Part shown: piece after piece, positions 51,391 to 64,000 of the stretch
How positions within the stretch are numbered: the stretch's first letter is position 1
How the letters are laid out: the number at the start of each line of letters is the position of its first letter
Source of the DNA: Parus major
Lineage: Eukaryota > Chordata > Aves > Passeriformes > Paridae
Length of the DNA: 64,000 nucleotides
Assembly (NCBI RefSeq): GCF_001522545.3
Contig: NC_031770.1
Coordinates: 34,164,710-34,228,709, forward strand
Direction of reading: 5' to 3'
Notes under the pieces: generated by a model
Seen by the model: the letters and a program-made list of their open reading frames with translations, nothing else
Told to the model about the DNA's origin: nothing
Databases searched by the model: none
Program-made: the position numbers and the translations under genes

Positions 51391-54300
51391 TGATGGTTTT
51401 TAGAAAATGTTTTTCCTGTTCTCCATATTACCTTTGCACAAAAGGATTTGATGAGGCTTATTTTACTATGGATACACTTGTGGGTAAAAAAAAAAGTCTT
51501 CAAATGAAAAGGCTACAACTTGCAATTATAAAGCCTGCAGTTGGTAATAATAAGCAGAGAAAAGTAATTTTATATGCCTAGATCTTTGGTATGAATTGTA
51601 TGCCAAATATTACAAACAATTTCTGAACCTATTTTTTATGTTTTTTCACTGAATTTTCTTTGTCACATGGTTCATCCTTTTTTATTTATTTCTTCATCAC
51701 TTTACTCATAAAAACACTTCTAGTTATTTGTTTTGAAGAGAGATATAGGCACTTCATTCTGAAAAAAAGAAATGTGAATCTTTCTCCTTCTTGATGTAAC
51801 ACACAAATAATAATTAAACAGCCAAGTTGCAAAGTACAGATTTCCATCTAGATTTCTCTAGTCTCCTTTTTGTCAACTCTATCACCTTATAAAATAAAGA
51901 AGAACTACTTACCAGGAAGTAGAGAATGGTGCAACAGGCAAAGCAAATTTGTATTGGTGTGTTGAATGTCCTTCATTCATGAAGTGCCTTGTGCTACCTT
52001 GTCAGATCAAATCACAACTCTTTGATGCTGTGCATTCTGGATGACTGATTTGATTTTAGACAAATTTGGCACTCATATTTGTGCTTTAAACTAGATGTGG
52101 CATATAATGTTCATGTTTTGATCACTGCTCCAGTAAACACAAAAGGTTTTTTTTGGTATTTTATGAGTAAGACAGAGTTGCAAGATTGTACTTGACTTGC
52201 AAAACAACAAAATAAATCATACAAGAAAGTCAGCATTCAATAAATTATGCACTTCACATCAGGCTGTGTCAACATCTTAAATGAAGTATAGCTTAAAGAT
52301 AAGGTGTTAAAGGGAAAATTATAGATGTACAGTGAGTTTCTTTAAAACTATCACTTATCCCCATTCCATCACTGTAGCTGTCATTTTCTCTTTTGGGCTT
52401 TAGTTTTCTTTCTACATTTTTTGGCCTAAAGTGTCTGAATTATGACAGAAACTGCCATATTATGAATAATTCTTGATAAATGCAAAAGGAGATGAAGTCT
52501 CTACAAACTCAATGAATATTTAAGGTCACATACATTATATTAGCTCTGACAGATTGTTAAACCTGAGGGCTCTTTTTGAACTGAAGGAAGTTTCATTGAA
52601 AACCTGGGATTTTCTTTAAGTATGTATTGCATGTCATACGTTCTTATGACAAAATTCTTGTTTCTGACAAGCACATATTCACTTTTCCTCCCTGTGGCTC
52701 CAGCCTGATTCACACCCCCTCTGTTCTTTTCACCCTCTCATCCTACATGCCGATATCATGAGCTATACACTTTTTACTTTCACTACTGGGCTATCACTTC
52801 AAAAGAGCTGTTTCGAGTTTGTAAGAAAGTTTACAGCTGAAATATGTGGGAAGAAATTCCAATCAAGAGGAAATTTCAGAAAATTCAGGGTTTTCATTTG
52901 CTTTGGATCATCATGTAAAACTTTCCTTATCCAGCTCATCTGTACTGTACACAAAGGCGAGCCATTAGCTCCATTAGCAAATGCCAATTCTCCCAATTGT
53001 TGGCATTTCCTGCTTTCTTTCAGGGTGGAATCAGGAAATGTGAATATTATGAAAATATTTGTAATAACTACAAAAGGCTAATAATTACCTTCAAAGCAAC
53101 TCAAGTCAGGAAATTCAGGCTTAAGTTTCCAAAATTGACCTAAGATTTGAGGCTTATTTCCACCCTCTATCAGCCTCCTTACAATACAGGATCTGAATCA
53201 TATATCAAGGCATCACAGAGGTTTGAGCTATTTTAGTCAGTGCCAGGATGAACTGCTGGGCACAGTTCTATTCACAACAAATTGCATGTTTTCTCTGTAA
53301 AGGCATAAAATGGGAAGAGGGATGCAGAGGTGGTTAACACTTATTCTGTGACTGATAGTTTCAGTAGATTATGCTGTGCATTTTGGCCAAAACTTTACAG
53401 CTATGAGCTGTGTTAATAACTCATTTCCTTTTTAACTTTGCTTCCCTGATATTGAAGAGAACTACAGGATTCTGGACTAATGATGATGCTTTAGAGTCGG
53501 AGCTGTGTGAGGAAGCCTGTATTGTATGTGGAAATTGAAAACTGATAATTTAAGGACTTGGGAAATTTAGTTATAACTGTTTAAATTAAAAAGAACCCCA
53601 GGCAAACAAACTTTGCTTTATGACATATCCTGAAAGTCCATGCAATTCTCTATTGTTTTCCTGAATGTACATCTACAACATTATCTGCACCTGAATTTTA
53701 ATTTACTAGTATGCAAACTTGCAAATATTAGAATTTTACCTGCTAATCTTGTTAAAAAGTTAGAGATATCATACAGTAAAGTACAAGGAAACTTAAATCA
53801 GACTTTTACCAGCTAAGCTTAAATTGTGTGTCTTATTTGACAAATTTTCCTTACTTCACTGGCTTTCATTGCAACCTGAGTTGTCTTAGGTACATCTTGA
53901 AGTTCTGCAGGCCATGGTTCACTGCCCCAGGAGGCCTGAGCAGTTTTCTATTGAATTAAACAAAAAGTGTATCAGAGCCAGAAAATACACCGTATCTTTG
54001 ACTGAATTTATGAATTTTGCAATGACTTGATGAAGTTCTCAAAGATGTAGATATTTTTTGAGAAATGACTCAAAATTAGCAACTGAATCTTCATGAGATT
54101 AACTAGTGTGACAGCAAAGGGAAAGGTGCTCAAGGGACATTTTAGATAAGTCATTGTCACATATTTGTTTCTGTGTGTATTTTACAAACTCCAAGCTCTA
54201 TCCTTAACAGCTTCCTGCAAGTGAGATCTGCTTTTAGTGGTTTTTCCTGACTTAGAAGCAGCTTTGAAATAAGTAAACCGTTGATTCTTTTTGCCCATAC

Positions 54301-57049
54301 AGTATTCTCCTATCTAAGGGCATGAAACTTGCTATTCTGTAAGATTTATCTTTGTTCAGTGTCTGAGGAGAGCCTAAAGGCTCATTATTATTAGAAATAC
54401 AAGACATATCTAATGTTATACGAAAGACAAGTTTTGCTGCATAACTTTATGTTTGAAGTTCATTTATGGTTATGATGGGAGTTTTTAAAGAGCAGTTTCT
54501 GAAATATGGAGCATGAAGGAAGGATGTCTGCAATCCTTCCTGCAATTCTAGTGAATGTATAGTAAATATCACAATCTATGAAGAAAAAACATATTTTAGG
54601 ACTGCATGAATTCAGACACAGAGAAGGAATTCCCTTTAATCCTTTGGACATCCTAGAAGTCAGAACATGTTTTTTAATTTCTGTGGAAACCTTTAAAATT
54701 TTAGTGATTTATGTTAGTCCAAACTCTGAAATATTTTGGTCAGGAAATATTTCTTAGTGGTTTTAGTTACTGTATTATTCAGGTTCTCTTGTTCCTAGTC
54801 AGACTACATCTTCTCTCATGCATTGTAATTCCTCAGTGAAGCCAAAATGTTAGGTGTCCTTCTTACCACATAAAGTTTGTCATATTCTAAACTCACCTTT
54901 AGTACTACTCTTTATTCACAGAACATACTGGCAACTTCCTAAGATAATGTAACTTTTATTATGGAAAAAGAACCCACAAATGTGGTTCGGGTACATTTTC
55001 CATTTCATGTTGTTGGGCTCCAGTGTCTTCTTTGGAAGACAGGCAATTTACCTCTAGCCTGACTAATAATTATTTATTTTTGTCCTTTGGTCCAATTCCA
55101 GTCCCTATTATTCTGCTTAGCATAAATTTGCCTTTCCAATACCCACTGTATATATATCTCTCATTTATTCCATTTTTTTCTTTTATGCTTACCCTTATTT
55201 TTATAGTTTAACAGAGAGCAGCCTTTCAATTTACACATCCAATAAAAATTTTATAACAATAAGTTGTATCTAAAACTCTCAGTAATTGCTTGAAAACAGG
55301 ACATATGTATCTGAGAGACAGCTGGTTGATGAGACAAAATTCATTGCTTTGGCACAGAAGAGAAGATGACCAGGGACATGATTTTACTAGTTTTTAGCTT
55401 TGTTAGTCTGTTCCCTGTGAATTGTTCTCAAGGTAACTGAAGAAATACAATTCAGCTTTTCCTTCTGCTCAAATCATCTTCCTAGTAGAACTTTATTTCC
55501 ATATTTGAGACTGAACAGGATCATGAATCAACCAAGTCCTTTGTCTCCAGCTTCTTAAGGAGATTTCTTCCTCATATCTTTCTTTTATTGCTGGAGTATA
55601 AAATAAAAATTGTAAGTATAAAATTGTGAGGTAATTTCACCTTAGCCCTGGGCACCTGCTGCCTGAAAGCCTCTCATCCTATCCCAGGAAAGATGCCTAG
55701 ATTACAAATCATTCCTTGAGGTTGGACATAGAACTAACTGCACAGCAGGAGACATCTCTATGATCCTTGAAAATTCAGAGTGTGGCATTTCTCATGTGCC
55801 ATGCCCTGCCACCATGGTGAGAGGACCTATTGCTCTGTCTGGCTTGACATACTCGTGCAGGCTGAGAGCTCGATCACTGCACATTTCTAAGGCTCATTTC
55901 TTAATATAATGCTATTCTGCTAATTCACATGCAAGCCCCAAAAGAGTGAAGGAAATGCAGTGTCATGTCTTCATTGGCATGTTAGGAGACAGCTGCTTCA
56001 CAAGGTTCCAAAGAGTTTCTTCAGCTAGCTCAACAGTACTCAACAGTGAAGCAGACTAAAGAATGCTCTGGAATTTTTGTAGCGAATACTGTTTTACCAG
56101 CTCTTATTGCAATTTCAAGTTGTTAACTGGGATGCAGTCAAATATTGCTACCTCCCACCAGATTCCTGAGTAGTGCAGAAGGAGATGGTAACCATGATGT
56201 TTCTTAAAGACACTATCTATTCCTTTTCTTAGCTTTTGTTCGGGAAATTGAGAAGAATTTTGCTAGAGCATGCATTTTAAAGTAGACAAGGAAAATTCAA
56301 ACTTTTCCACATTTTTCTATGATCTCCTTTTCCCTGTTATCAGTGGAATTGGTGGTGTGGCTTTCCTTCCCCTCTCTCCCCACTGTAGAGGTTGCTTTCA
56401 CCTACAAGCTGAGCAGAGGGCACAGTGAGTCCTGTCCTGTCCCCCCACTCTTGAACCCCTGTATCTCATGGACTGAAAACAACATAGATGCTGTAAAAAT
56501 TCTTACTGCACTTCAGACCTTGCTGTGTCTGATTTCTACCTTACACTGACAAAATGCTGAGTTTTCACAATTATTCTCTTCTGAGCAATTGCTGTGTAAT
56601 TTATCAGTTCACGTGAAGAGTGGCAGACACTTACAAGGTAGAGCTGCTATGACGATAATGAGCAAGGGTGCAAAGAAGTCAATGGAGTCAGACAGTCAGA
56701 GCTCAGAGACTCAACTCATTAGTGTTCTTCTGACCTCCAAATCACCCTTTCAACTCCATCCCTAGTGACTGTGGTGTGTGTGAGACCTTAAAGATAATGC
56801 CTCAGGACTTCTGATATCCTTGGCAGCAAGAGGAGGTAGATCTCTTCACTCCTTGGTTCTGCTCATTTTATTTCTGGGAACCTATTTGTGGAAGTGCTGC
56901 ACCCCAGACTATGAGCTTTGGAATACAATACAAATACAAATTCTCCTGTGTTGTTTAAGAGCTATTGAATAAGGAACTGCTGGTGTCCATGACAAAGGAG
57001 AGCAAAATGAAACTCTTGGTCCCAAGGACACTGCTCACTCAGTGAAGAA

Positions 57050-57061
57050 TTGTTAAAAAAA

Positions 57062-57099
<38 letters not shown>

Positions 57100-57113
57100 N
57101 TTGTTAAAAAAAA

Positions 57114-57146
<33 letters not shown>
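57050..57146. repeat. Duplicated (TA)n flank around a single N (assembly join)
   Basis: Positions 57050-57099 read TTGTTA, A-rich, ATTATTTA, then a long TA run. After one N at 57100 the same series begins again (57101-57146), differing by one extra A (A8 against A7) and in TA length. This is the only ambiguous base in the window. A perfectly re-started unique flank on both sides of one N is best explained by an uncollapsed overlap at a contig join or by polishing of a hard TA repeat. A true tandem duplication is possible but less likely. Confidence 0.85.
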
Positions 57147-57151
<5 letters not shown>

Positions 57152-60100
57152 GTGTTCAATAAGGAGAGCTATTGATTGAGTAAACAAGAAATCTCAAATG
57201 ATTAAGAATGACTATCATAGTTCAATCTTTCTCCAAGTATTATAATGAAATTAACTGATTTATTAGACACAAATTTGATTGCATGGCACAGAGAAGGGCA
57301 CATAATGGTCCGTCAGCACTTCCTTTAGGACTAACAAAAATAGTAAATACTTTGCAAAAGCAAAATTGCATTAGCTCATTATTTACCTCAGTAGTTTGCA
57401 AAGAATTTTTAGGGCTGAAGAGTAGAATGAGGAGGCAGAACCCTATGAATGCCAAGGAGAAATTGTTGCATTCTAAATGAAAAAATAGCTGATCTTTTTC
57501 ATTTAGACTTGAATGCAGGACACCCAGGAGTAAGAAGAGGACAGTAATGATGGGGGTCAAGTCAATCGTCATCATGCTGCTGTGAAAATAGTATGGAAAG
57601 TTCATCTTGTGGGATTAGTGCACTGGTCAGCTGTCTGAAAAACCAGGATAGGCATGGCATGGAAGCTGATCCAGGTACTTAAAGAGAAGAGGGTCCTGAC
57701 TCCTGCTACCACTGAGACTCAGTCAGCTTCTCTGATAGTTGACCTGAACTGCCAGTTGCTCTGCTCGTCTGCACTTGTTCTTTGGCAGTGTAGATAAGGT
57801 GTCTTAAAAGAAGTCTATCTCTTTTCATTGCTTGATAGTTATGATTTTAGCAAAAATAAGAATTTGAGTAATGCTGTAAGTAAGCTCTTCTAGTGCAAAG
57901 GGAAGTGTTTGAATTTTGTCAGAAGAAAAGTACTGAAGTCTAGACAGTTTCTTAAGTCTGCCCTCTTCTTGGTCCTCTCCCCTTTTATTTTCAAAAGGCA
58001 TGAATCTTTGTATGGGGGACTACTGGCAATACACACCTGATTAATTACAGAACATAAGAATCCATGGAAGTACCAATTGCAGCAGGTACAGGCATTTAGC
58101 ACTGCACATTGTCATGCAGAGGTAGCTGAGCTAATTTCTCTCAGACCACTTTTGTGCCAGAAACTCCTAGTGTTCTGATGTTCTGCTCCAGCTGAGTCAT
58201 CCAAACTCAGGAAGTAATGTACCTACTTCTGCTTGTTTAGCTGGCTTGAAAGAATATGAATATATACTTTTATATAATATTATTCATGGACACATGCAAG
58301 GTTCACCTCATAAAGTTCTGAGGATACAAAAAACCAAAAAGATGATACTAATATTAATCCTGTTTAGTCACCCAGTGTACTAGATTTGGTAAGGTCTGAA
58401 ATGAGTCCTGTATGAATACTTTTAATAGGACTATCATTCTGAAATAGTAAAATAATATGCTTTTTTTTCATGACAAGTAAATATAACCTATTGCCATATA
58501 GTTTAAAAAAAAAAAAGAAAGAAAAGTAATGGGTATCTTCTTTCATGTGAAATTCCATAATGCATGTGATATAGTGCTACATTATTGATTTATGCTGAAA
58601 TCAAAGCATCCATTATCACATAATAGGTTAGAAACTGTCATACAGTGAGCTGAGGTTAATGCATTGAGCAGTACTATGACCCTTAGTGTTTAAGATCTTG
58701 TGATTATTTTAAAAGAGCTGTTATATTTGTCATTGGTCAAATTTGACAGCTAGATCAAAATAAGTGTATCAGCAAATAGAGAGAAGGAAGTTAAATTGGA
58801 AAGGGACTTAAAGAGGTCAGAACAGTACAATGCAGGAACATGACATACATTTTGTGTAAAATACCAAGGAGGAAAAAAAATACCATCAAAAATTTAAAGG
58901 TGGATTTCCTGAAACCACCAGGGAATATCTGGAGCTGATACAAATAACCAGAGCACAAGACAGATGTTCTGGATTCCATGTAGAACCTCAGCAGATTTAG
59001 GGTAGCTTTCATAGCTCTGGTGAATCTGTTTGTAGAATAAAGCATGATCTTTTGATTTCAGTACATAGGAAATATTAAAGAAACTGTGAAAAGATAAAAA
59101 TATAAAGAAAAATACTCTAGGAAACATTGTCAGGATTCTGATCTAAGTGATTTGAAAAAACTGAATGTGAGCGCTTGCCTCCCAGTGGCTTTAGGGCAGA
59201 GAAATGGGTCAAATGCACACTTTAATTCAGTAAAACACTGCAGTGAACTTAATTTTGAACATGGGCTCAAGCAGAGCTCTTTTCTTCAGCCATTGACTTA
59301 TTCTTCAAACTACAGGGGAAATACAGAGGATACTCAGAGTACAGGAGAATTTTCACATTTGAAAGGCTTTGCTAAATTGCAATCTATTAAGAGGCAGAAA
59401 ATAAAATAATGGAAGGAAAGCCTTGTGCAGTGGGACATGTATGGAATAACTGATATTTGGGAAATGTTAATTACTCTGTTTGCTTTATTTTGCTTTGGTT
59501 TAAATAATGATTCAAAATGGAAGATCTTTATAGTACACCTCAAAATATATTTCAGCTTTTCTTGAACTTGCTGGGATCTAAATCCCCATGTGAGAAAAGA
59601 ACAAATGGGAAAACTGTTCCTCCACTGATCCTTCCACTTAATTTGTTTCATTTGAAATTCTGGAGAAATAGGAAATTTAGATTTTCATTCTATTAAAAGA
59701 GAGATCTGCCTTTCATTGTCTTTTTTACCTTCATTTCCTTTCACCTTCTGGTTGTTTTTTGGTTGGTTGGTAGGTTGATTGGCTGGTGTTATTTTCACTG
59801 CATGAAGTAAGGATGACTGAGGAGCTGGGAATATTAGGCTTCAGCAGTGCAGTCACAAGGAGTTGCCAGCTGTAACCTGCCATTCTCATTCTGGGGAGCA
59901 AAAATGCCTCAACTTCTGCCCCTGTCTATGTACAGTCCTGAGTGCTATATAGCAGAAAGGAAAATGCAGCTTGTGGAATCAACCTAATATACTATTTTCC
60001 ACCTATAAGAGAATTAGTAGGAAAGAATATTTCCTATGGGGAAAAATATAAACAAGTATTTTCTTAGTGTGGGAACTTATGAAAATGCTCATGTGCACAG

Positions 60101-63100
60101 GTAAATTTAAGAAGAAAAAATTAGTGACCTCACAGAAACACAGAGGCTGAGACTGACAGGTCTTGAGTGCACAGTACAGCTCAGATGGACCAGCTCTAAT
60201 TCACCTCCTATGCCTGTCTTTGCTTCCTGGCTGTGTGAAATGCTGTCTGGTAAACTTCTGAAGATTTCTCTAGCAGCGCTGACCATGAGCTTTCCAAAGG
60301 GATCTTCTGACAAAGCCTGTTATTCCAGACTACATCTCTTATTTGTTGTCTCAGCACTCTTTCCCTGTCTATATTCATCTGTACTTCACTGTGATGCTTT
60401 TCAGAGGACTTCTTTCTATGGCCTTGACTCTGATGATGGTTTTTTTTTCATTGAGGAAAATTCAACACTGGTTTCTGAAAATCTCAAGACTGTGAGTCAA
60501 AGACATTTCATAGCCTGTCTTTAAAGCCAAAAGTCATGGGAGAGGTATCCCCAGGTACGAAAATCACCTTTTCCAATATCGAATCATGAATGTGAGGTGT
60601 ACTGACCTGATCCTTGAGAAACCTGCCATTTACTAAGATCCTGGAAGTCTCATGGGAAAAGCTATAAATGCCATTTCAAACTGTGCTTGATGTTTCAGGT
60701 GTTTTTTCCCCCTTTCACCTATAAAATGGAAAAATCATTTGAGACGTGTAAAGTGGAAAATAACCTCAAACATCAGTTTAAGCAGTTTAAGAGGTGAAAG
60801 AGAAATTTTAATTAAATCTTGGTGATTATGAAGATTGTTCTGGTGAGCTGGAAGGAAACTGAATTTTACTTCATGTTAAATTTTAAATTGTTTTGTCTGC
60901 TTTTCTTTCACTAGATTTTCAGAGACCTCACAGGTTATCACAATACTTGTAGATTAGAGTAGAAGGACTAAAATATAGTTTCTTCTTGGGCGACTTAGAT
61001 ATTTAATCACATATTTATAGATGTTGCAAGATTTCAGATCCAGCAGAGCAAAAAGACTTTAGTGACTAACTTTTACTAGAATTCACCAGACTTAGAGAGA
61101 TGTCTGACTAGCTTGGGTATAAAACATCATGAACATAATTCATAGTGAGTTGCAATGAAGATCAAGCGCCCAAGTAATTTAATCCAATATTCATGCCATG
61201 TTCTGCAAGTTCATTTTCAATGGAGCAACTGCAATATGAAGGCATGGCACTGTATGCAGGAATGATAAAAACCTGGGACCTTCTGCTTCTTGGGGCTCTC
61301 TCTGAAGTCAAGAAGAAGCTATAGCAGCTAACTTGAGCAGTTAATATTCTGAATAGAGCACTTTGGTGCTTTGGAAATCTTTTACTATACACCAAAATAA
61401 ATACAAAAATAAATAAAGACCATCTTACTGGGAAATGATCAGATTTTGAAAAGCTGTTTGAATGCATTAGTCCTGGCAGGCTGGTGAACCTTGTTTGCCT
61501 GCTCTAAGGACTTCCTCACCCCTATTCTCTTTTTGCCAGGCGTTCAAACAGTGAGTAGAACGACTGGTTCTGGAAGCTGCTTTCCAAAGTACTTGTTGGA
61601 GAGCACACTACAAAAATATTTTACCACAGGTGAAAACAAATATCTCTGAATAGCAATTACAAACAATTACTTAGCTTTTTGAGACATTATAGTTGTGTAT
61701 CTGTTTGTTTTCTCTCTCCTTTCAGACACTCAGTTATAATTTGTTAAACTCAACAAAATAATTTTAGAAAACATAAAAAACATTTTAAATGCATCAAAGC
61801 CATCTGGAAATGCTCTGCACAGCACACAGAAACAGTGGGATTCATCTATGTGTATTCAGCATTGGAGGTTTTTCATTCTCTAACTTTTACATTAGCAACA
61901 AATAACCTGAATTGAGAATATGCTTAAGCTAAAGACTTACCAGTGTAAGGCTTTTAGAGGTAGGGCATCTGAAAATCCCATGGAACATCCCTATCCTCTC
62001 TGATATTTAAATTCCAGTGAACATCTTACCCCATTTTCAGATCTATCTCAGCCATACGAGACCTAATGCAAGTGCCCAGGTCAGAGGTGATGACAGAGCC
62101 ATGAGCCAGTCACATGCCCAGCTGAGGCCAGTGCTGATTACAGTGTCAGACAATCTAAAATTCAGCAAGATTTTTTTGTGTGTTTTGTATGCAACAGACA
62201 CCATTGTCATACAGAATTTCTAGGATCGCATTAAAGCAGGTGATCAGCACAGTAAAATGGAAACCCTGGGAGTGGAACATGAATTAGGCTATTAAAAGAT
62301 GCAAATACTGCTGGGAGTGCTTGGGTCAAGCACTGTTGGTCCTGATTGCTAATTTTTGGTGCTGGAAAAAATCATGCATATTATCATATATATACCAAAT
62401 GTGTGGGTAATACCACAAGTTTGCTCAGAAGGGCTTTGGTCCTACACGGAAGAGGAGGAGGAGGAGTAGTAAGGTACAGTTTTTCTGCTTCAACAAACCT
62501 TTCTTTCCTCTTCATTTCTCAACAGAATCTTTGCCTGGAAAGAAGGATGGAGAGTACCAAAGTACTTGTTTTATATATTATAGGACAGATAGGTTTCTAT
62601 ATTTGAAAATTATTGTATTGATAATACAATTAGCCTCCCTCAAAATTCTGGAACTCAGTGCCTGAGGTGTCTTCCCTTCACATGTGAAGAAATAATTCCT
62701 ACTCCAAAGAACTTGTAGCAGAAGAGGAAATTAATTTAAAATTCTCTATTTGGAAAAAAAGAATCCCTGTAACTTATACCAAAAAGAATATAATTAAAAG
62801 AAGTTTTGCATAATTCACATATAATTTGTTCATTTGAATCCCATTATTTTCATGCAAGGCTTCACCTTAAGTATCTCTGGGTGAGGTCTGAGGCATTTCA
62901 GAGATGTGGAAAAGGGAGGAAGCCCCATCCAGTACCAGGCATAGGTGCAGCAAGCTGTGTCTAGCAGCCCCTGTCAGTCTGCCTGCTGTAACAAGGACTT
63001 TACCATGTCATCTCTCCCTGGGTTTTTCTTTCATGCTTATTGTGACCTGTTTCTGCTTGAGTAACGTACAGCCTAAGACATCTGTTGAAACAACCTCAGG

Positions 63101-64000
63101 CTTGAAAAGGTCCACAGTTCTCCAGTAGGAGCATGACTTCACAGCTGTTGAAACAAGTTTCCCACATTTTTTGCTTCATAGTTTCTACAAATTAAAATAC
63201 CTCCATCAATATTTGCTTGTTACATGACTAATTGCTGGTTTCCTTGTGTTAGCCTATCTGCTAACTCTGGATAATTCACCTGCTGTGCCCAAACACTGTG
63301 CTGATGCTCCAAACACTGTGGTATATTTTGTGCTACAGAAACATTGCAATAAGAAAAAATTGCCTACATTCAGCTATACTTCAGGCAACAGATCCTCACA
63401 GTTTGTTGGCCTGTCGTAATATTACAATGTGAGAAAAAAATATTTCGATTTTTTAAGTGGTAATGTCACAATATATTGAACATGCAGGATTCCAAAATAT
63501 GAGCAGCTATTCCATGACAGATCATCCCAGCACACATAGCAAAATGTTACATTTCTAACAAGAATTTATGAGCACAGCCCTTTCATGCAGGCTTAACTGC
63601 ATTTTAGCAGCACCAAAAGCTGGGATGAAGGAAGAAAGTATTAGCAGTCAGAGCTTTTTCTGCAATTTGTCATGCATGTCAACACAGGGAAGGACATGCT
63701 TGAGCTGGCAGTGACAGCGCAGTTGAACAGATAGCATGAGACATGCCCTTCACTCTGCTGACATACACTCAGCATACGGCAGAGCACACTCTGTAGAAGC
63801 AATTGCTGTCCTTGAGCATGCCCAGGGAAGGGATGTGCTTCTCGCCCTGCACCTGTGCTTCTCTCCTGGCTCTGTCTCCTGATTAACACAACGAGAGCAG
63901 CAGTCACAGCTCCTGTCCTTGCCCGAGCTGGATCTATAGTGTGAGATGAAAAACATTCTCAATTCATATGAGTAATGAGCATTACAAATTTGACTCAGAT
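57147..64000. other. Non-coding AT-rich DNA, no gene seen
   Basis: The longest frames are 121 codons on the minus strand (57240-57605), 105 (59334-59651 minus) and 104 (60210-60524 plus), none with recognisable domains. Other features are A12 at 58505-58516, a GGTT-rich run at 59750-59786, a purine GGA run near 62451, an 8-base-arm hairpin at 62316-62334 and a 20-base-period repeat of CCAAACACTGTG near 63290-63320. No transposon or RNA gene was recognised. Confidence 0.55.
62316..62334. repeat. Perfect 8-bp inverted repeat with 3-nt loop
   Basis: AGTGCTTG and CAAGCACT flank GGT. Unlike the other hairpins in the window it is not made of A/T only, so chance slippage is a less natural explanation. 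The stem is too short for a microRNA precursor and no transcription unit is visible nearby. Confidence 0.7.

Larger units (their letters stand above)
43026..57049. other. Long non-coding AT-rich stretch, no gene seen
   Basis: Fourteen kilobases hold no recognisable exon, RNA gene or transposon. The longest frames are about 140 codons (43957-44379 minus), 109 (48339-48668 minus) and 107 (52758-53081 plus), none with domains or flanking splice signals that convince. Small repeats are a 38-base-period duplication at 43112-43170, A17 at 44651, a 10-base tandem at 46225-46246, T12 at 47237, G/T-rich tracts at 48123-48148 and 51008-51070, and (TAA)n at 51373-51390. A homeodomain-like TAAT cluster lies at 49000-49050. 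Confidence 0.55.

Noticed and set aside
58780..58850. Another CR1 tail (TTGGAAAGGGACTTAAAGAGGTCA)
   Set aside because: The resemblance to the CR1 TTGGAA-GGACCT words ends after about 25 bases and no other landmarks follow.
60120..60200. CR1-like CACAGAAACACAGAGG start
   Set aside because: The opening words fit a CR1 3' tail in antisense, but the next 100 bases show none of the expected blocks.
1..64000. CRISPR arrays, operons, prophage or other prokaryotic systems
   Set aside because: No spaced direct-repeat array, no long dense coding frames and no ribosome-binding pattern. CR1 elements and CpG depletion indicate vertebrate nuclear DNA.

Overview
The window reads as vertebrate, almost certainly avian and probably songbird, nuclear DNA from a long intergenic region or a very large intron. 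It is AT-rich and CpG-poor, and both strands are dense with stop codons. The only recognisable gene-derived sequence is CR1 LINE retrotransposon remains. Two CR1 fragments (10069-10620 minus, 34868-35048 plus) have the 3' tail wording I associate with passerine CR1 subfamilies, which is the main reason for the organism call. I see no protein-coding gene, exon, tRNA, rRNA, CRISPR array or prokaryotic signal. The longest open frames are 134 to 168 codons. They have no recognisable domains, unbiased or low-complexity composition, and often sit over repeats, so I treat them as chance.

Layout. 1-9 kb is unique non-coding DNA with a purine-rich tract (2188-2287), a paired GATA motif (4288-4303), an AT-rich palindromic tract (6502-6620) and, just past 9 kb, a good CTCF-like core (9029-9041). 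9.5-13 kb is the most repeat-rich part: a 29-bp AT inverted repeat, a CR1 3' fragment on the minus strand, a much older CR1 reverse-transcriptase relic on the plus strand (11745-12160) in which RT motifs can still be read, and a possible amniote-age CR1 3'-end relic (12868-12955). 13-34 kb is AT-rich unique sequence with microsatellites, poly-A runs and short A/C-rich tracts. A repeat-free block at 17020-18320 is a weak candidate for conserved non-coding sequence. 34.9 kb holds the second CR1 tail, 37.6 kb a pyrimidine pentanucleotide satellite, and 42.7-43.0 kb a third, older CR1 fragment. 43-64 kb is unique AT-rich DNA with minor repeats. At 57100 a single N lies between two near-identical copies of a TA-repeat flank, which looks like an assembly join rather than biology.

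No genes work together here, and I found no convincing undescribed system. What merits a second look is repeat archaeology, possible regulatory or architectural sites, and the assembly anomaly. All repeat assignments come from remembered family features and were not checked by search.
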